The translations under genes and the position numbers were made by a program. The notes under the pieces were generated by a model, which worked only from the letters and a program-made list of their open reading frames with translations, did not search any database and was not told where the DNA came from. Shown here piece by piece: positions 41,997 to 50,286 of a stretch of 64,000 nucleotides of DNA. Every line of letters starts with the position of its first letter. The first letter of the stretch is position 1. Origin of the DNA: Actinomadura madurae (GTDB lineage Bacteria > Actinomycetota > Actinomycetes > Streptosporangiales > Streptosporangiaceae); the NCBI RefSeq assembly GCF_900115095.1, contig NZ_FOVH01000012.1, positions 223,506-287,505 on the forward strand, written 5' to 3'.

Positions 41997-42109
41997 GGTA
42001 ACACGCCTCTTCTTATCGTGCCGGCAACGGCAGCTCACGTCGAAGTCCCGTCCTGGATTCGAGATCCGTCCGGCCGGGATATCGACTCCGATAGGCAGGG
42101 GAAGCGCAA

Positions 42110-42508
42110 ATGGGTAAGTTCGCTTATGTGGTCAGGGCGTCCGCGGCCGCCATTTTCGCCATGGGTGTTTCGATTCCTCTCGCGGGGGTCGCGGACGCTG
42201 GACAGGACGCCCGTGCCCAGACCGCGGCGGCCGGTCGGTACCCCAAGGGCGCCGGGAGCATGGAGTTCAAGGCTCACGGAGAGCACTTCATCCTCACCGA
42301 CAGTTCCCCGGACGGCGCCGGGGTCTATGTGGAGGCCGTGGCCGGTGACCAGATCCTCCCGGACATGGTGAACACGCGAGGCGCGGGCACCTCGAAGGAT
42401 TTCAACTATTCGTTGCCGGAGGGCGCCGTCGTCACTTACAGGGTATGTCTCATCGACAACGGAAACGTCCTCGTAAATACGTGCACCGCGGGGCAGGCCG
42501 TCGCCTGA
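42110..42508 (+). CDS. Secreted hypothetical protein
   Basis: 132 residues with a Sec signal peptide (FAYVVRASAAAIFAMGVSIP, cleavage probably after VADAG). The mature part of about 100 residues contains GVYVEAVAGDQILPD and YRVCLIDNGNVLVNTCTAG; the two cysteines are likely disulfide-bonded, and the composition suggests a beta-sandwich. The ATG follows GGGGAAGCGCAA. No family recognised; small secreted beta proteins of this kind are frequent in actinomycetes. Confidence 0.72.
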   Translation: MGKFAYVVRASAAAIFAMGVSIPLAGVADAGQDARAQTAAAGRYPKGAGSMEFKAHGEHFILTDSSPDGAGVYVEAVAGDQILPDMVNTRGAGTSKDFNYSLPEGAVVTYRVCLIDNGNVLVNTCTAGQAVA

Positions 42509-42532
42509 GCACAGAGCCCGCCGACCGGGAGC

Positions 42533-42901
42533 TCAGCCGGTCGGTTCCGCCCCGAACGTCGGGCGGCCCGGCGTCGGCTGCGGGCACGGCGCGCGGAAGC
42601 AGTAGATGGTCCCGCCGGGCTTCCTCTGCGGTGACGGCGTGGGGCTGGTCGTCGGCTGCGGGCACGGAGCCTGGACGCAGTAGATGGTGGGCGGCAGCTC
42701 CTTCGACGGCACGGGACGGGTGGCGGGCGCGTCGCCGTCCTCGCAGCCGCCGTCCTGCACGAGCCGGCAGGTCGCGGCCCCGATCGATCCGCTGATCCGC
42801 TCGCCGACCCCGCTCACCAGAGTGGCCACGACCGTGGCTCCCACGCAGAGGACGGCGACATAGGCGACGGCGCCCTCACCCCTGTCCCGGCGCTCGTTCA
42901 T
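42533..42901 (-). CDS. Small membrane-anchored protein with duplicated IYC-x2-APCPQPT motif
   Basis: 122 residues from ATG 42901 (GGGGAGAAGC upstream). The N-terminus MNERRDRGEGAVAYVAVLCV with a following span resembles Flp/TadE-type pseudopilin leaders of actinobacterial tad loci. The C-terminal half repeats TIYCVQAPCPQPT and TIYCFRAPCPQPT separated by a Ser/Pro linker, each with two cysteines. I do not recognise the family. No tad ATPase genes are in the window. Confidence 0.6.
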   Translation of the reverse strand: MNERRDRGEGAVAYVAVLCVGATVVATLVSGVGERISGSIGAATCRLVQDGGCEDGDAPATRPVPSKELPPTIYCVQAPCPQPTTSPTPSPQRKPGGTIYCFRAPCPQPTPGRPTFGAEPTG

Positions 42902-43010
42902 GACCGCTTCTCCCCGCTCGGATGCGTCCCGACCATCGAATACCAGCGGCCGGAGAAACGCATGAGCCCGGAGTCCCAAAAGGCGATGGGGCGGCGGACC
43001 CGGGCCGGGC

Positions 43011-44012
43011 CTACCTGCCGAACATGCCGTGGCGGGGACGGCGGTGCGTGCCCTTCGCGCGTCTGGGCGCCCCGGCCGGCTGGCGGCGGCGGCCGAGCCG
43101 CACCTGCGTCAGCAGCAGCGAGAACGCGACCAGCAGCGCCGCCAGCCACGCGATCTGCGTGCTGGCCATCCGCTCGAACGTCAGGTCCTGCGCGACGGGC
43201 GCCTTGTTGCCCTGCAGGCGGCTCTGCGGCGTCCCCGACCCGGGGGCCGGGCTCGGCGCGACGGACGGGCTGGGCGCCTGGATCGGCGGCAGCGCCACCT
43301 GCGGGTTCCGCGCGTCGAACGACGAGTTCGGCGACGGCCCCGCATAACCGCCCGACCCCGACCCACTGGACCCGCTGGAGCCACCGGATCCGCTGCCACC
43401 ACCCGACGACGTCCCGGAGGACGACGAGGAACTGGCGGACGGCGACGGCGACTTCGTCGGCTTCTTGGTCGGCTTTTTCGTCGGACTCTTCGTGGGCGTC
43501 TTCGTCGGCGTGGGCGACTTCGTGGGCACGACGTAGGTGAGGCTGATGGGCTCGGCGGAAGCGGGGTCCACGTCGGCCGCGTCAACGGTGACGCTGATCG
43601 TGAACTTGATGGTGCTCTCCGGTCCCTTCTCAGGCACCGTAACCACCGACCCGACGGAGTCGGACTCACCCTCAGCGATGTCACCCAGGTTGCAACCGGC
43701 CGTCGCGGCGAACGGATCCCTGCACGTTCCCGAGATCGTCGTGCCCTCAAGGGCGGGCGCGATCCTCGTGACCTTCACGTCCGTCAGGTTGCCGTCCACG
43801 GCGCTGACGGTGGTCGTGACAGTCACCGACTGCCCAGGGGCCACGGTCGCGTCACTCGCTTTGACGCTCACCGCGAGCTTGCCCACAGCCGGGGTCCCCG
43901 GGTCGGAGGGGGTGGGCGAGTCGTCCGCGACGGCGGATGCGCCGCCGGCGGCGAGGATGGCCGCCGTGCCGAGCCCCACAAAGACCGGTTTTACCGCCGA
44001 TCGGCAGATCAC
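43011..44012 (-). CDS. Cell-surface protein with DUF11-like domain, Ser/Lys/Pro linker and C-terminal anchor
   Basis: 333 residues from GTG 44012 (GGAGGTG 9-10 bp upstream). A signal peptide (SAVKPVFVGLGTAAILAAGG) is followed by one beta-sandwich domain (VSVKASDATVAPGQSVTVTT to ISLTYVVPT) of the DUF11/CARDB kind. Then comes a low-complexity linker rich in KSPTKKPTK, Ser runs and GSGSGG. Near the C-terminus a span (IAWLAALLVAFSLLLTQV) with a basic tail retains the protein at the membrane. It lacks an LPxTG sorting motif. Likely a surface adhesin or stalk protein. Confidence 0.75.
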   Translation of the reverse strand: MICRSAVKPVFVGLGTAAILAAGGASAVADDSPTPSDPGTPAVGKLAVSVKASDATVAPGQSVTVTTTVSAVDGNLTDVKVTRIAPALEGTTISGTCRDPFAATAGCNLGDIAEGESDSVGSVVTVPEKGPESTIKFTISVTVDAADVDPASAEPISLTYVVPTKSPTPTKTPTKSPTKKPTKKPTKSPSPSASSSSSSGTSSGGGSGSGGSSGSSGSGSGGYAGPSPNSSFDARNPQVALPPIQAPSPSVAPSPAPGSGTPQSRLQGNKAPVAQDLTFERMASTQIAWLAALLVAFSLLLTQVRLGRRRQPAGAPRRAKGTHRRPRHGMFGR

Positions 44013-44124
44013 TGCCGCCGCACCTCCGTCGCGTCGCCGTTGAGCGCCCGTTTCACTACCCGAGGGATCGCCCCGGGAATCATGCGAACATGGATCCCCG
44101 GCGCAAATCAACCCGTGTCCGCGA

Positions 44125-44493
44125 TCAGATGAACTCCTCCCGGATGTCCTCGATCTCGGTGCCGGGTGCCCACGTCTGCCAGATGCCCTGGTCAATGCGG
44201 TCGAGGCCGAGCGCTTCGGCGACCGGGGCGCGCCCGCCCGCGTACTCGACGCGCAGCCACGATTCATGCTCGCCGACGATGACGAAGCGCTCGCCGCGCC
44301 AGCGGCACGTCGTCCGGACGTAGCGGAGCTCCTCGACCTCGGACGCGGGGACGATGCGGCGGAAACGTCCTGGACGGAGCTCCTCGAAGCCGTCCGTCGG
44401 GCCGGGCGCGTACAGCCTGATCTCGCCGTCGGCGCCCGGCGCGGCCTCGAAGTCGCGGCCGAGCCAGCGCGCGACGTACCCGTCCCGGATCAC
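44125..44493 (-). CDS. Small hypothetical protein overlapping the SseB-like giant gene; possible immunity partner
   Basis: 122 residues. The GTG at 44493 overlaps the upstream stop (GTGA), so the two genes are translationally coupled. The protein begins IRDGYVARWLGRDFEAAPGA and ends in EDIREEFI. It is acidic, compact and without a signal peptide, with a probable SH3-like beta pattern (RYVRTTCRWRGERFVIVGEH). I do not recognise a named family. The position directly after a gene whose C-terminus looks like a separate effector module suggests an immunity or chaperone role; that is inference. Confidence 0.6.
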   Translation of the reverse strand: MIRDGYVARWLGRDFEAAPGADGEIRLYAPGPTDGFEELRPGRFRRIVPASEVEELRYVRTTCRWRGERFVIVGEHESWLRVEYAGGRAPVAEALGLDRIDQGIWQTWAPGTEIEDIREEFI

Positions 44494-47400
44494 TGGGTGG
44501 CCTCCGTCCGTCCGTCCCAGGCCTCGGCGTTGGCGTCCGGCCGCAGCCAGGCGAGCCGGTCGGGGTCGTACATGGCGATGAACCGTTCGGACCGGTCCCG
44601 GCCGAGGAAGTACATCTCCGCCCCGTACGGCAGCCGGACGCTGACCACCTTGTACTCGCGGATCGACCCGGCGCTGCCCGGCGCGAAGCCGCTGCCCAGG
44701 AACGGCGGCCGCTCGATGACCCATCCGGCCTCGCCCCAGGCCGCCATCTCCTCGGCGTCCCTCCCCCCGAAGGGGACGCGGTACAGGTCGGGGCAGTACG
44801 CGGGCCACCGGATGACGTACACGCCTTCATCGCCGGGCGAGAACGGGGAGCCGTCGTAGAGCAGCCCGAGCGCCTCGTAGAGCTGGGCGGGCGTCTGCAG
44901 CTCGGCCACGTCGCCGGTCGAGTGCACGAACCCGCCGACCCGGTCGTACCCCTGCTCCAGGTACCAGGCGACGTGCCCGTGCGGGACGACCTTCTGCATG
45001 ATGGTCGGGGACGAGAGACGGTCGTCCAGGTCGGACGGCGGTTGCGGCGCCGGCTCCGGCCGCGGCGGCGGCACGGGGACCTCCGGCCGCGCCGGGACGA
45101 GCCCGACCCGGATCGCCCACTCGCTCAGCGCCCGCACCTGGTCGCCGCGCAGCGACGCGCCGATCCGCGTGCCCGGGTTGAGCAGCATCGTCCAGTCTTC
45201 GCGGGGCCACGCGCCGATCAGCTCCCGGAAGTCCGCGTACACGAACCGGGACTCCGGCATCACCTCGCGCAGCCTCACGAGCGACGTGAACACCTGCACG
45301 GCCGTCGCGCTCCGCAGCGCCGCGTCCCACCGGAACTCCGGCTGCATCGGCGTGACCTCAAGAGGCGCGTCACCGGGGATCGGCACGAGCACGTTCGCGT
45401 TCAGCAGCACCCGCAGGAAGGCGTCCGAGTCACCGCCCGCCGCCGCGTCGAAAAGCTCCTGGTCGATCCGGTTCCCCGGCTCGAACGGCGGCTCGGGCTC
45501 TTCCACGGCGCGCAACGCCCGGCCCTGCGGAACGTCCGCGCCCCCCGCGTGCCCGGGACCACCCGCATCGGGTGCACCGCCGGCGTCCGGGACGGTGGGC
45601 TCCGCCGGGTGCACAGGGCCTGGGGGAACGCCCGGCGCGCCATGCCTGGGACCTTCTCCCTGTCCACCGACCGCTCCGACGCCGTACCCACCCGGTTCTC
45701 CGGCGGGCGCGGGCGCTTCCTCCCGCCCGCCTTGCATGGCCGGGGGCGGGACGTTGGGCGCCTCCATACCACTACCGCTCGGCTCACTGGCGGGCGCGAG
45801 GTTCTGGGCGCTGGGCTGCTGCCCGGGAACGTCTCTCTGTCCACCAGGCGCGGTCTGAGGTGGGACGTCGAATGCCCCGGTGCCGCTTTCGGTTGCTTCA
45901 CTGGCGGGGGTCTGTGGGCTGGGGGGCTGCCCTATGTCTCCTTGTCCGCTAGGCGCCGTCTGGGGTGGGACGTTGGGTGCGCCTGTGTCGCTTTCGGTTG
46001 GTTCGTTGGCGGGCGTGGGGTTCTGAGGTGCGCTGTGGGTGTCGGGGTCGGCGCCGGTGGGGTTTGGTTGTCCGCCGAGTGTGCTTGCGAGGTCTCCGAA
46101 GGGCTCGCTGGGCTGCGGTCCTTGCGGGGCGTGCTGGGGGCCGGGGTGCTGTTGCGCGGGGGTGTCTGCTTGCCCGCCCGGCGCGGTCTGTGGTGGGACG
46201 TTGGGCGTGCCTGTGCCGCTTTCGGTTAGTTCGTTGGCGGGCGTGGGAGTTTGGGGTGCGGGGTCGGCGCCGGGGGCGTTTGGTTGTCCGCCGAGTGTGC
46301 TTGCGAGGTCTCCGAAGGGCTCGCTGGGCTGCGGCTCTTGGGGGGCGTGCTGGGGCGGGACGTTGGGCGCGCTTGTGTCGTTCCCACCTGGTTCGCCGAC
46401 GGGTGCGGCGCCTTCCTGTCCGCCTGGTGTGGCTTGGGGTGGGAGGTTGGGTGCCCCTGTGTCGCTTCCGGTCGGCGTCGGCTCGTTGGCGGGTGCGGCG
46501 TTTTGGGCTGCGCCTTGCGTGCTGGGGTCGGGCCCCGGGACTTCTACCTGTCCGGCGGGTGTGGCTGCGCCGGTCGCGAAGGGTTCGCTGGGCTGCGGTG
46601 CTGGGGGTGTGTTCTGTGGGGCGGGAGGTTGCCCGGGGGCGTCTGCTTGTCCGCTAGGCGCGGTCTGGAGTGGGACGTCCGGCGCGCTTGGGCTGCTCCC
46701 GCCCGGCTCGCTGGCGGGGGCGGCGTGGGCGCCCGCGGGTGCTTCGGGCGTCGGTGCCGCGGCCAGGTCCTGGGGGTCGCCGGACGGGCCGGAGTGGCGG
46801 CCGGTTCCGCCCGGTGCCGCGGGCACTGGTCCAGTGGCCTGGGCGGGCTCGATGGGGGCGGCTTCCGCGGGCGCCGGCGGGGCGGGGTCGGTGCTGGGGA
46901 CGGCCGGGGCGACGGGGACCGCCGGCGCCTCCGGGGGCGGCGGGGCGGACGCGGACGGCGGGGTGGCCGGGCCGCGGAGCGTGCGGACCTGGTCGCCCGG
47001 CATGGACGCGTCGATGGGGGTGCCCGGGTTCAGGACGAGCGTCCAGTTCGTGTCGGGCCAGTTGGTGACCATCTCCAGGAGGCTCGGCATGATGAAGCGG
47101 GACGTGCCGAGGGCCTCGTTCATCCACTTCAGTGACGTGAACAGCTGGATGGACGTGCGGCCGTGGACGGGGACGGGCCGCCACGGGAACTCGGCGTCGC
47201 CCGGGACGATGCCCCACGGGGTGTCGGTGTCGGCGGGCACCAGGACCTGTGCGCCGAGGAGGATCTTGAAGAAGCCGTCGGTGTCGCGGCGGCGGGCGGC
47301 GTCCAGGAGGCGCTGCTCGATGTCGTTCTGCGGTTCGAAGCGGTCCGCCATGCGCTGGGCCGCGCGCTGGTCGGCCCAGGTGGCGAGGCCGGGGAGCTGC

Positions 47401-48275
47401 TGGGCGAGGACGGTGCCGCCGGCGGGGGAGCCGGAGTTGATGGCGAGGAGCCAGTCGTGGTTCGGCCAGTAGCGCAGCACGACGGTGAACGGCAGCGTGA
47501 TGAACTCGGTGCCGGTCCCGGCGGCGCGGGCGGCCTCGGTAAGGCGCTCGGGCGAGGTGAAGACGGGGACGACGGTGGCGCCGTCGACCTCCCTGGTCTG
47601 CCAGGGGAAGCCGGGCCGGCCCGGACGCAGCGAGAAGTCGAGGTCGTCCGGGACGGGCAGCAGCACCTCGGTGCCGGCGAGCGTCTGCAGGAACAGGTCG
47701 TGGTCGTTGGTGGAGGCGGCCCGCAGCAGGTCGCGCTCGACGTCGTTCGCCGGCTGGAACTCGGTGCGGGACGTCTCGCGGGGCAGGTCGCGGTGCTGGT
47801 CGCGGAGCTCCTCCCAGGGGGCGGCCACGCGGCCGACCTGCGGGGGGCGGCCGTCGCCCTCGGCGACCTGCCGGATGAACCAGGACGGCATCCGCGCCTC
47901 GATGGGCAGGACGGTGCCGACGCCGTGGGCGGGCGCGTCGATGGCGAGCCACCAGCGGGAGTCCGGCCAGGTCTCCGCGATGTCGCCGAACCGGACCGTC
48001 ATGAAGTGCTGGTAGGACGGCCCCATGCAGGCGCGCATCGCCGAGGCCGACGTGTAAACCAGGACGTGGACCCGGCCGTCCTCCTCCTGGGTGGGCCAGG
48101 ACGGCTGCGCCTCGCCCGCGAGGACGCCGTCCACGGCCTCGGGCGGGACGGGTACGACGAGCTCACTGTCCGCTAGCAGGCGGAAGTAGCTCTCCTGGTC
48201 CCCGGCCCGTACGGTCTCCTGCAGTCGGTGCTCCAGTTCCGACGTGGGTCGCCACGCGTCGGCCACGGTCGCCAC
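44490..48275 (-). CDS. Giant multi-SseB-domain protein with repeat-rich linker and C-terminal module
   Basis: 1261 residues from GTG 48275 (GGAGGAAACAGGG upstream). Three SseB-like domains lie at about 5-115, 178-300 and 318-430; each starts with a variant of (N)DIEQRLLDAARRRDTDGFF and contains LVPVP-type strands. A 490-residue Pro/Gly/Glu-rich linker follows (about 435-925) with tandem repeats around PQPSEPFGDLASTLGGQPN. A fourth SseB-like domain occupies about 930-1050. The end (about 1085-1261) is a conserved module: VPHGHVAWYLEQGYDRVGG, VYVIRWPAYCPDLYRVPFGG, SIREYKVVSVRLPYGAEMY. No signal peptide or span. Modular build and coupling to a small gene resemble polymorphic effector loci; the function is unknown. 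Confidence 0.65.
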   Translation of the reverse strand: MATVADAWRPTSELEHRLQETVRAGDQESYFRLLADSELVVPVPPEAVDGVLAGEAQPSWPTQEEDGRVHVLVYTSASAMRACMGPSYQHFMTVRFGDIAETWPDSRWWLAIDAPAHGVGTVLPIEARMPSWFIRQVAEGDGRPPQVGRVAAPWEELRDQHRDLPRETSRTEFQPANDVERDLLRAASTNDHDLFLQTLAGTEVLLPVPDDLDFSLRPGRPGFPWQTREVDGATVVPVFTSPERLTEAARAAGTGTEFITLPFTVVLRYWPNHDWLLAINSGSPAGGTVLAQQLPGLATWADQRAAQRMADRFEPQNDIEQRLLDAARRRDTDGFFKILLGAQVLVPADTDTPWGIVPGDAEFPWRPVPVHGRTSIQLFTSLKWMNEALGTSRFIMPSLLEMVTNWPDTNWTLVLNPGTPIDASMPGDQVRTLRGPATPPSASAPPPPEAPAVPVAPAVPSTDPAPPAPAEAAPIEPAQATGPVPAAPGGTGRHSGPSGDPQDLAAAPTPEAPAGAHAAPASEPGGSSPSAPDVPLQTAPSGQADAPGQPPAPQNTPPAPQPSEPFATGAATPAGQVEVPGPDPSTQGAAQNAAPANEPTPTGSDTGAPNLPPQATPGGQEGAAPVGEPGGNDTSAPNVPPQHAPQEPQPSEPFGDLASTLGGQPNAPGADPAPQTPTPANELTESGTGTPNVPPQTAPGGQADTPAQQHPGPQHAPQGPQPSEPFGDLASTLGGQPNPTGADPDTHSAPQNPTPANEPTESDTGAPNVPPQTAPSGQGDIGQPPSPQTPASEATESGTGAFDVPPQTAPGGQRDVPGQQPSAQNLAPASEPSGSGMEAPNVPPPAMQGGREEAPAPAGEPGGYGVGAVGGQGEGPRHGAPGVPPGPVHPAEPTVPDAGGAPDAGGPGHAGGADVPQGRALRAVEEPEPPFEPGNRIDQELFDAAAGGDSDAFLRVLLNANVLVPIPGDAPLEVTPMQPEFRWDAALRSATAVQVFTSLVRLREVMPESRFVYADFRELIGAWPREDWTMLLNPGTRIGASLRGDQVRALSEWAIRVGLVPARPEVPVPPPRPEPAPQPPSDLDDRLSSPTIMQKVVPHGHVAWYLEQGYDRVGGFVHSTGDVAELQTPAQLYEALGLLYDGSPFSPGDEGVYVIRWPAYCPDLYRVPFGGRDAEEMAAWGEAGWVIERPPFLGSGFAPGSAGSIREYKVVSVRLPYGAEMYFLGRDRSERFIAMYDPDRLAWLRPDANAEAWDGRTEATQ
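46063..46118 (+). repeat. 56-bp direct repeat unit 1 inside the Pro-rich linker
   Basis: An exact copy of this 56-bp block occurs at 46279-46334, 216 bp (72 codons) away. On the minus strand it encodes PQPSEPFGDLASTLGGQP, so the linker grew by in-frame tandem duplication. Confidence 0.85.
46279..46334 (+). repeat. 56-bp direct repeat unit 2 inside the Pro-rich linker
   Basis: Identical to 46063-46118. The flanking PPQTAPGGQ-type segments are also repeated less perfectly, giving a family of roughly 70-residue units. Confidence 0.85.
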
Positions 48276-48376
48276 CCCCTGTTTCCTCCGTGCTCGTCCC
48301 CGCGCGACTGCCTACGCTACATGGGCGAACAGGACCAAAGAGCCTAATCATCTGACTGCGCGGGAGAGACCGCAGG

Positions 48377-49657
48377 TCAGCGCTTTGACAGCCCGGCGAG
48401 GGCGGTCAGGAGACGGTCGACGTGCTCCTCGGTCGTCCCGATGCCGAGGCTCGCGCGGATGGCGGAGCCGGGTTCCGAGCAGCCCGCCTCACCGCCCAGC
48501 AGGTGCCGGACGAACGGGTGCGCGCAGAACTTCCCGTCCCGGACTCCGATGCCGTGCTCGTCCGACAGCGTGAGCGCCACGTCGCGGGCGTCCCAGCCGT
48601 CCACGACGAACGACACGATGCCGACGCGCGGCGCGCGGGCGCCCCACAGGGACAGCTCCCGGACGGCCGGGAGCGTGGCCAGCCCGGACCGCAGGCGCGC
48701 CACCAGGGCCTCCTCGCGTGCGGCCAGCGCCTCCCACGAGGCGGACAGCGTCTCGCAGGCGGCGGCGAGCGCGATGGCCCCGAGGACGTTCGGCGACCCG
48801 GCCTCGTGGCGCTGCTCGGCGGACGGCGCCCACCGCGTCGCCGTCCCGACGGAGGCGCTCGCGCCGCCGCCCTTCAGGTACGGCTCGGCGGCGCGCAGCC
48901 AGTCGGCGCGCCCGGCGAGCACGCCCGCGCCGAACGGCGCGTACAGCTTGTGCCCGGAGAACGCGACGTAGTCGAGGCCGAGCGCGGTCATGTCCAGAGG
49001 GCGGTGCGGGACGAGCTGGGCGGCGTCGACCGCGATGCGGGCGCCGTTGCGGTGCGCGACGCGCGCCAGTTCCTCGATCGGCCACAGTTCGCCGGTGACG
49101 TTGGACGCGGCGGTGACGACGAGCAGCCGCGACCCGATCGGGCAGTCGCGCAGGGCGCGGTCGGCGGCGGAGACGGCGTCGGCGGGGGTGGCGGGCGCGG
49201 GGAGGCGCACCGCGCGCTTCCAGGGCAGCAGCGACGCGTGGTGCTCGGTCTCGAACACGACGACGCTCGTCCCGGTGGGCACGGCGCGGGCGAGCAGGTT
49301 CATCGCGTCGGTGGTGTTCCGGGTGAACACGACGGCCGAGCGCCGCCACGCCCCGAGGAACGACCGGACGGTCTCCCGCGCCTCCTCGTAGGCGCGGGTC
49401 GTGACCTGGGACGCGTAGCCCGCCCCGCGGTGGACGCTGCTGTAGTACGGCAGCGCATGGGTGACGGCCTCGTGCACCGCCTCCAGACAGGGCGCGCTCG
49501 CCGCGTAGTCGAAGTTGGCGTAGGGGACCTGTCCGCCGTCCCGCACCGGAACCGGGACGTCCGCCCCGATGACGCGGGGAACGGGGCGAACCCGGACCCC
49601 CTCGGGCGGCGTCACAGCAGGGGTGGCGATGGGGGAGCTTGCGAGCAGCGTGGGCAT
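48377..49657 (-). CDS. Class V aminotransferase / cysteine desulfurase-like PLP enzyme
   Basis: 426 residues of the class V PLP fold. Seen are ANFDYAASAPCLEAVHEAV, the PLP His in VVFETEHHASLLPWKRAV, the Asp of ARIAVDAAQLVPHRPLDM and the Schiff-base Lys in VAFSGHKLYAPFGAGVL. A late Cys in VRDGKFCAHPFVRHLLGG occupies the region of the desulfurase catalytic loop. It may release sulfur from cysteine or act as a lyase on a related amino acid. A SAM-IV riboswitch precedes the gene, tying it to methionine/SAM status. The ATG has GAAGGG 7 bp upstream. Confidence 0.87.
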   Translation of the reverse strand: MPTLLASSPIATPAVTPPEGVRVRPVPRVIGADVPVPVRDGGQVPYANFDYAASAPCLEAVHEAVTHALPYYSSVHRGAGYASQVTTRAYEEARETVRSFLGAWRRSAVVFTRNTTDAMNLLARAVPTGTSVVVFETEHHASLLPWKRAVRLPAPATPADAVSAADRALRDCPIGSRLLVVTAASNVTGELWPIEELARVAHRNGARIAVDAAQLVPHRPLDMTALGLDYVAFSGHKLYAPFGAGVLAGRADWLRAAEPYLKGGGASASVGTATRWAPSAEQRHEAGSPNVLGAIALAAACETLSASWEALAAREEALVARLRSGLATLPAVRELSLWGARAPRVGIVSFVVDGWDARDVALTLSDEHGIGVRDGKFCAHPFVRHLLGGEAGCSEPGSAIRASLGIGTTEEHVDRLLTALAGLSKR

Positions 49658-49696
49658 ACCGGAACCCTTCGGGTCAGGGACCCCGGGAGAGCCGGC

Positions 49697-49815
49697 GGGG
49701 TCCGCGCTTGCCGGGACGCGGTGGTGCGTCCGGCCAGGTCCTCACCCGGGGCACCCCATCGCGGACGAAGGGTTGCCGGCCAGCAAGCCGGGGCTTGACG
49801 CTGGCGCTCATGACC
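49697..49815 (-). ncRNA. SAM-IV riboswitch
   Basis: The minus strand from 49815 reads GGTCATGAGCGCCAGCGTCA, then AGCCCCGGCTTGCTGGCCGG and CAACCCTTCGTCCGCGATGG, ending in GGCAAGCGCGGACCCC. This matches the SAM-IV consensus almost base for base, including the conserved GCCGGCAACCC core and the 3' pseudoknot arm. Its GGACCCC end can also pair with GGGGTCC at 49678-49684 (arms 49678-49684 and 49697-49703). That would let SAM binding change the structure near the ribosome site 40 bp before the aminotransferase ATG. Confidence 0.92.
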
Positions 49816-49865
49816 TAATGCGGAATCATATACGCGGCCGATCTGGGCGCAAAGGGGAGGGTGCG

Positions 49866-50249
49866 ATGCGGTACGGGGTGGTGCGGACGGTGGCCGGGGG
49901 CGTGGTGGCGCTCGGCGCGTCCGGCCTGCTGGGCGGGTGCGGGATGCTGGGCGGCGGGAACTCCGCCCAGGTGTGCACCGACACCAAGAAGGCGTTCCAG
50001 CAGTACGTCACCCAGGTCAGGAGCATCCCGGCGGCGGAGCCGGCGCGGTGGCGGCAGGCCACCGAGCAGCTCGCCGGACGGGTCGACGGCCTGGCGAAGC
50101 AGGCCGACGACGCCGCCCTGGAGAAGGCGCTGAAGACCGAGGCGGGCAGGCTCCGCGCCGCCGCGCCGGCCGTCGGCACCGGTGACGTGTCCAAGCTCGA
50201 CGCCGTGATGAGGGACACGCCGGCCACCATCGGCAAGGCCTGCGACTGA
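49866..50249 (+). CDS. Lipoprotein, hypothetical
   Basis: 127 residues. A signal sequence with lipobox (VALGASGLLGGC, Cys at about 21) is followed by an alpha-helical mature domain with VCTDTKKAFQQYVTQVRSIP and KALKTEAGRLRAAAPAVGTG. The ATG at 49866 follows GGGGAGGGTGCG. The two remaining cysteines, near the start and the end, may form a disulfide. Family unknown; similar short helical lipoproteins are widespread in Streptosporangiales. It is divergent from the riboswitch/aminotransferase gene and ends at a shared hairpin with the PBP gene. Confidence 0.8.
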   Translation: MRYGVVRTVAGGVVALGASGLLGGCGMLGGGNSAQVCTDTKKAFQQYVTQVRSIPAAEPARWRQATEQLAGRVDGLAKQADDAALEKALKTEAGRLRAAAPAVGTGDVSKLDAVMRDTPATIGKACD

Positions 50250-50257
50250 CGCGCGGC

Positions 50258-50284
50258 CCGGGTGCGGCGGCGCGCCGCACCCGG
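50258..50284. terminator. Bidirectional hairpin between lipoprotein and PBP genes
   Basis: CCGGGTGCGGCG (50258-50269) and CGCCGCACCCGG (50273-50284) form a perfect 12-bp stem with loop GCG between two convergent stops. Confidence 0.85.
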
Positions 50285-50286
50285 CG

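Noticed and set aside
45760..46880. Tandem repeats that might suggest a CRISPR array
   Set aside because: The repeats are in frame, imperfect over 216 bp, encode a Pro-rich linker and lack uniform 30-40 bp repeat/spacer units; no cas genes are present.
46039..47472. 477-codon + strand ORF rich in Gly, Ala, Cys and Pro
   Set aside because: It mirrors the repeat-rich linker and SseB-like coding region of the minus-strand giant gene; no start signal or recognisable domain.
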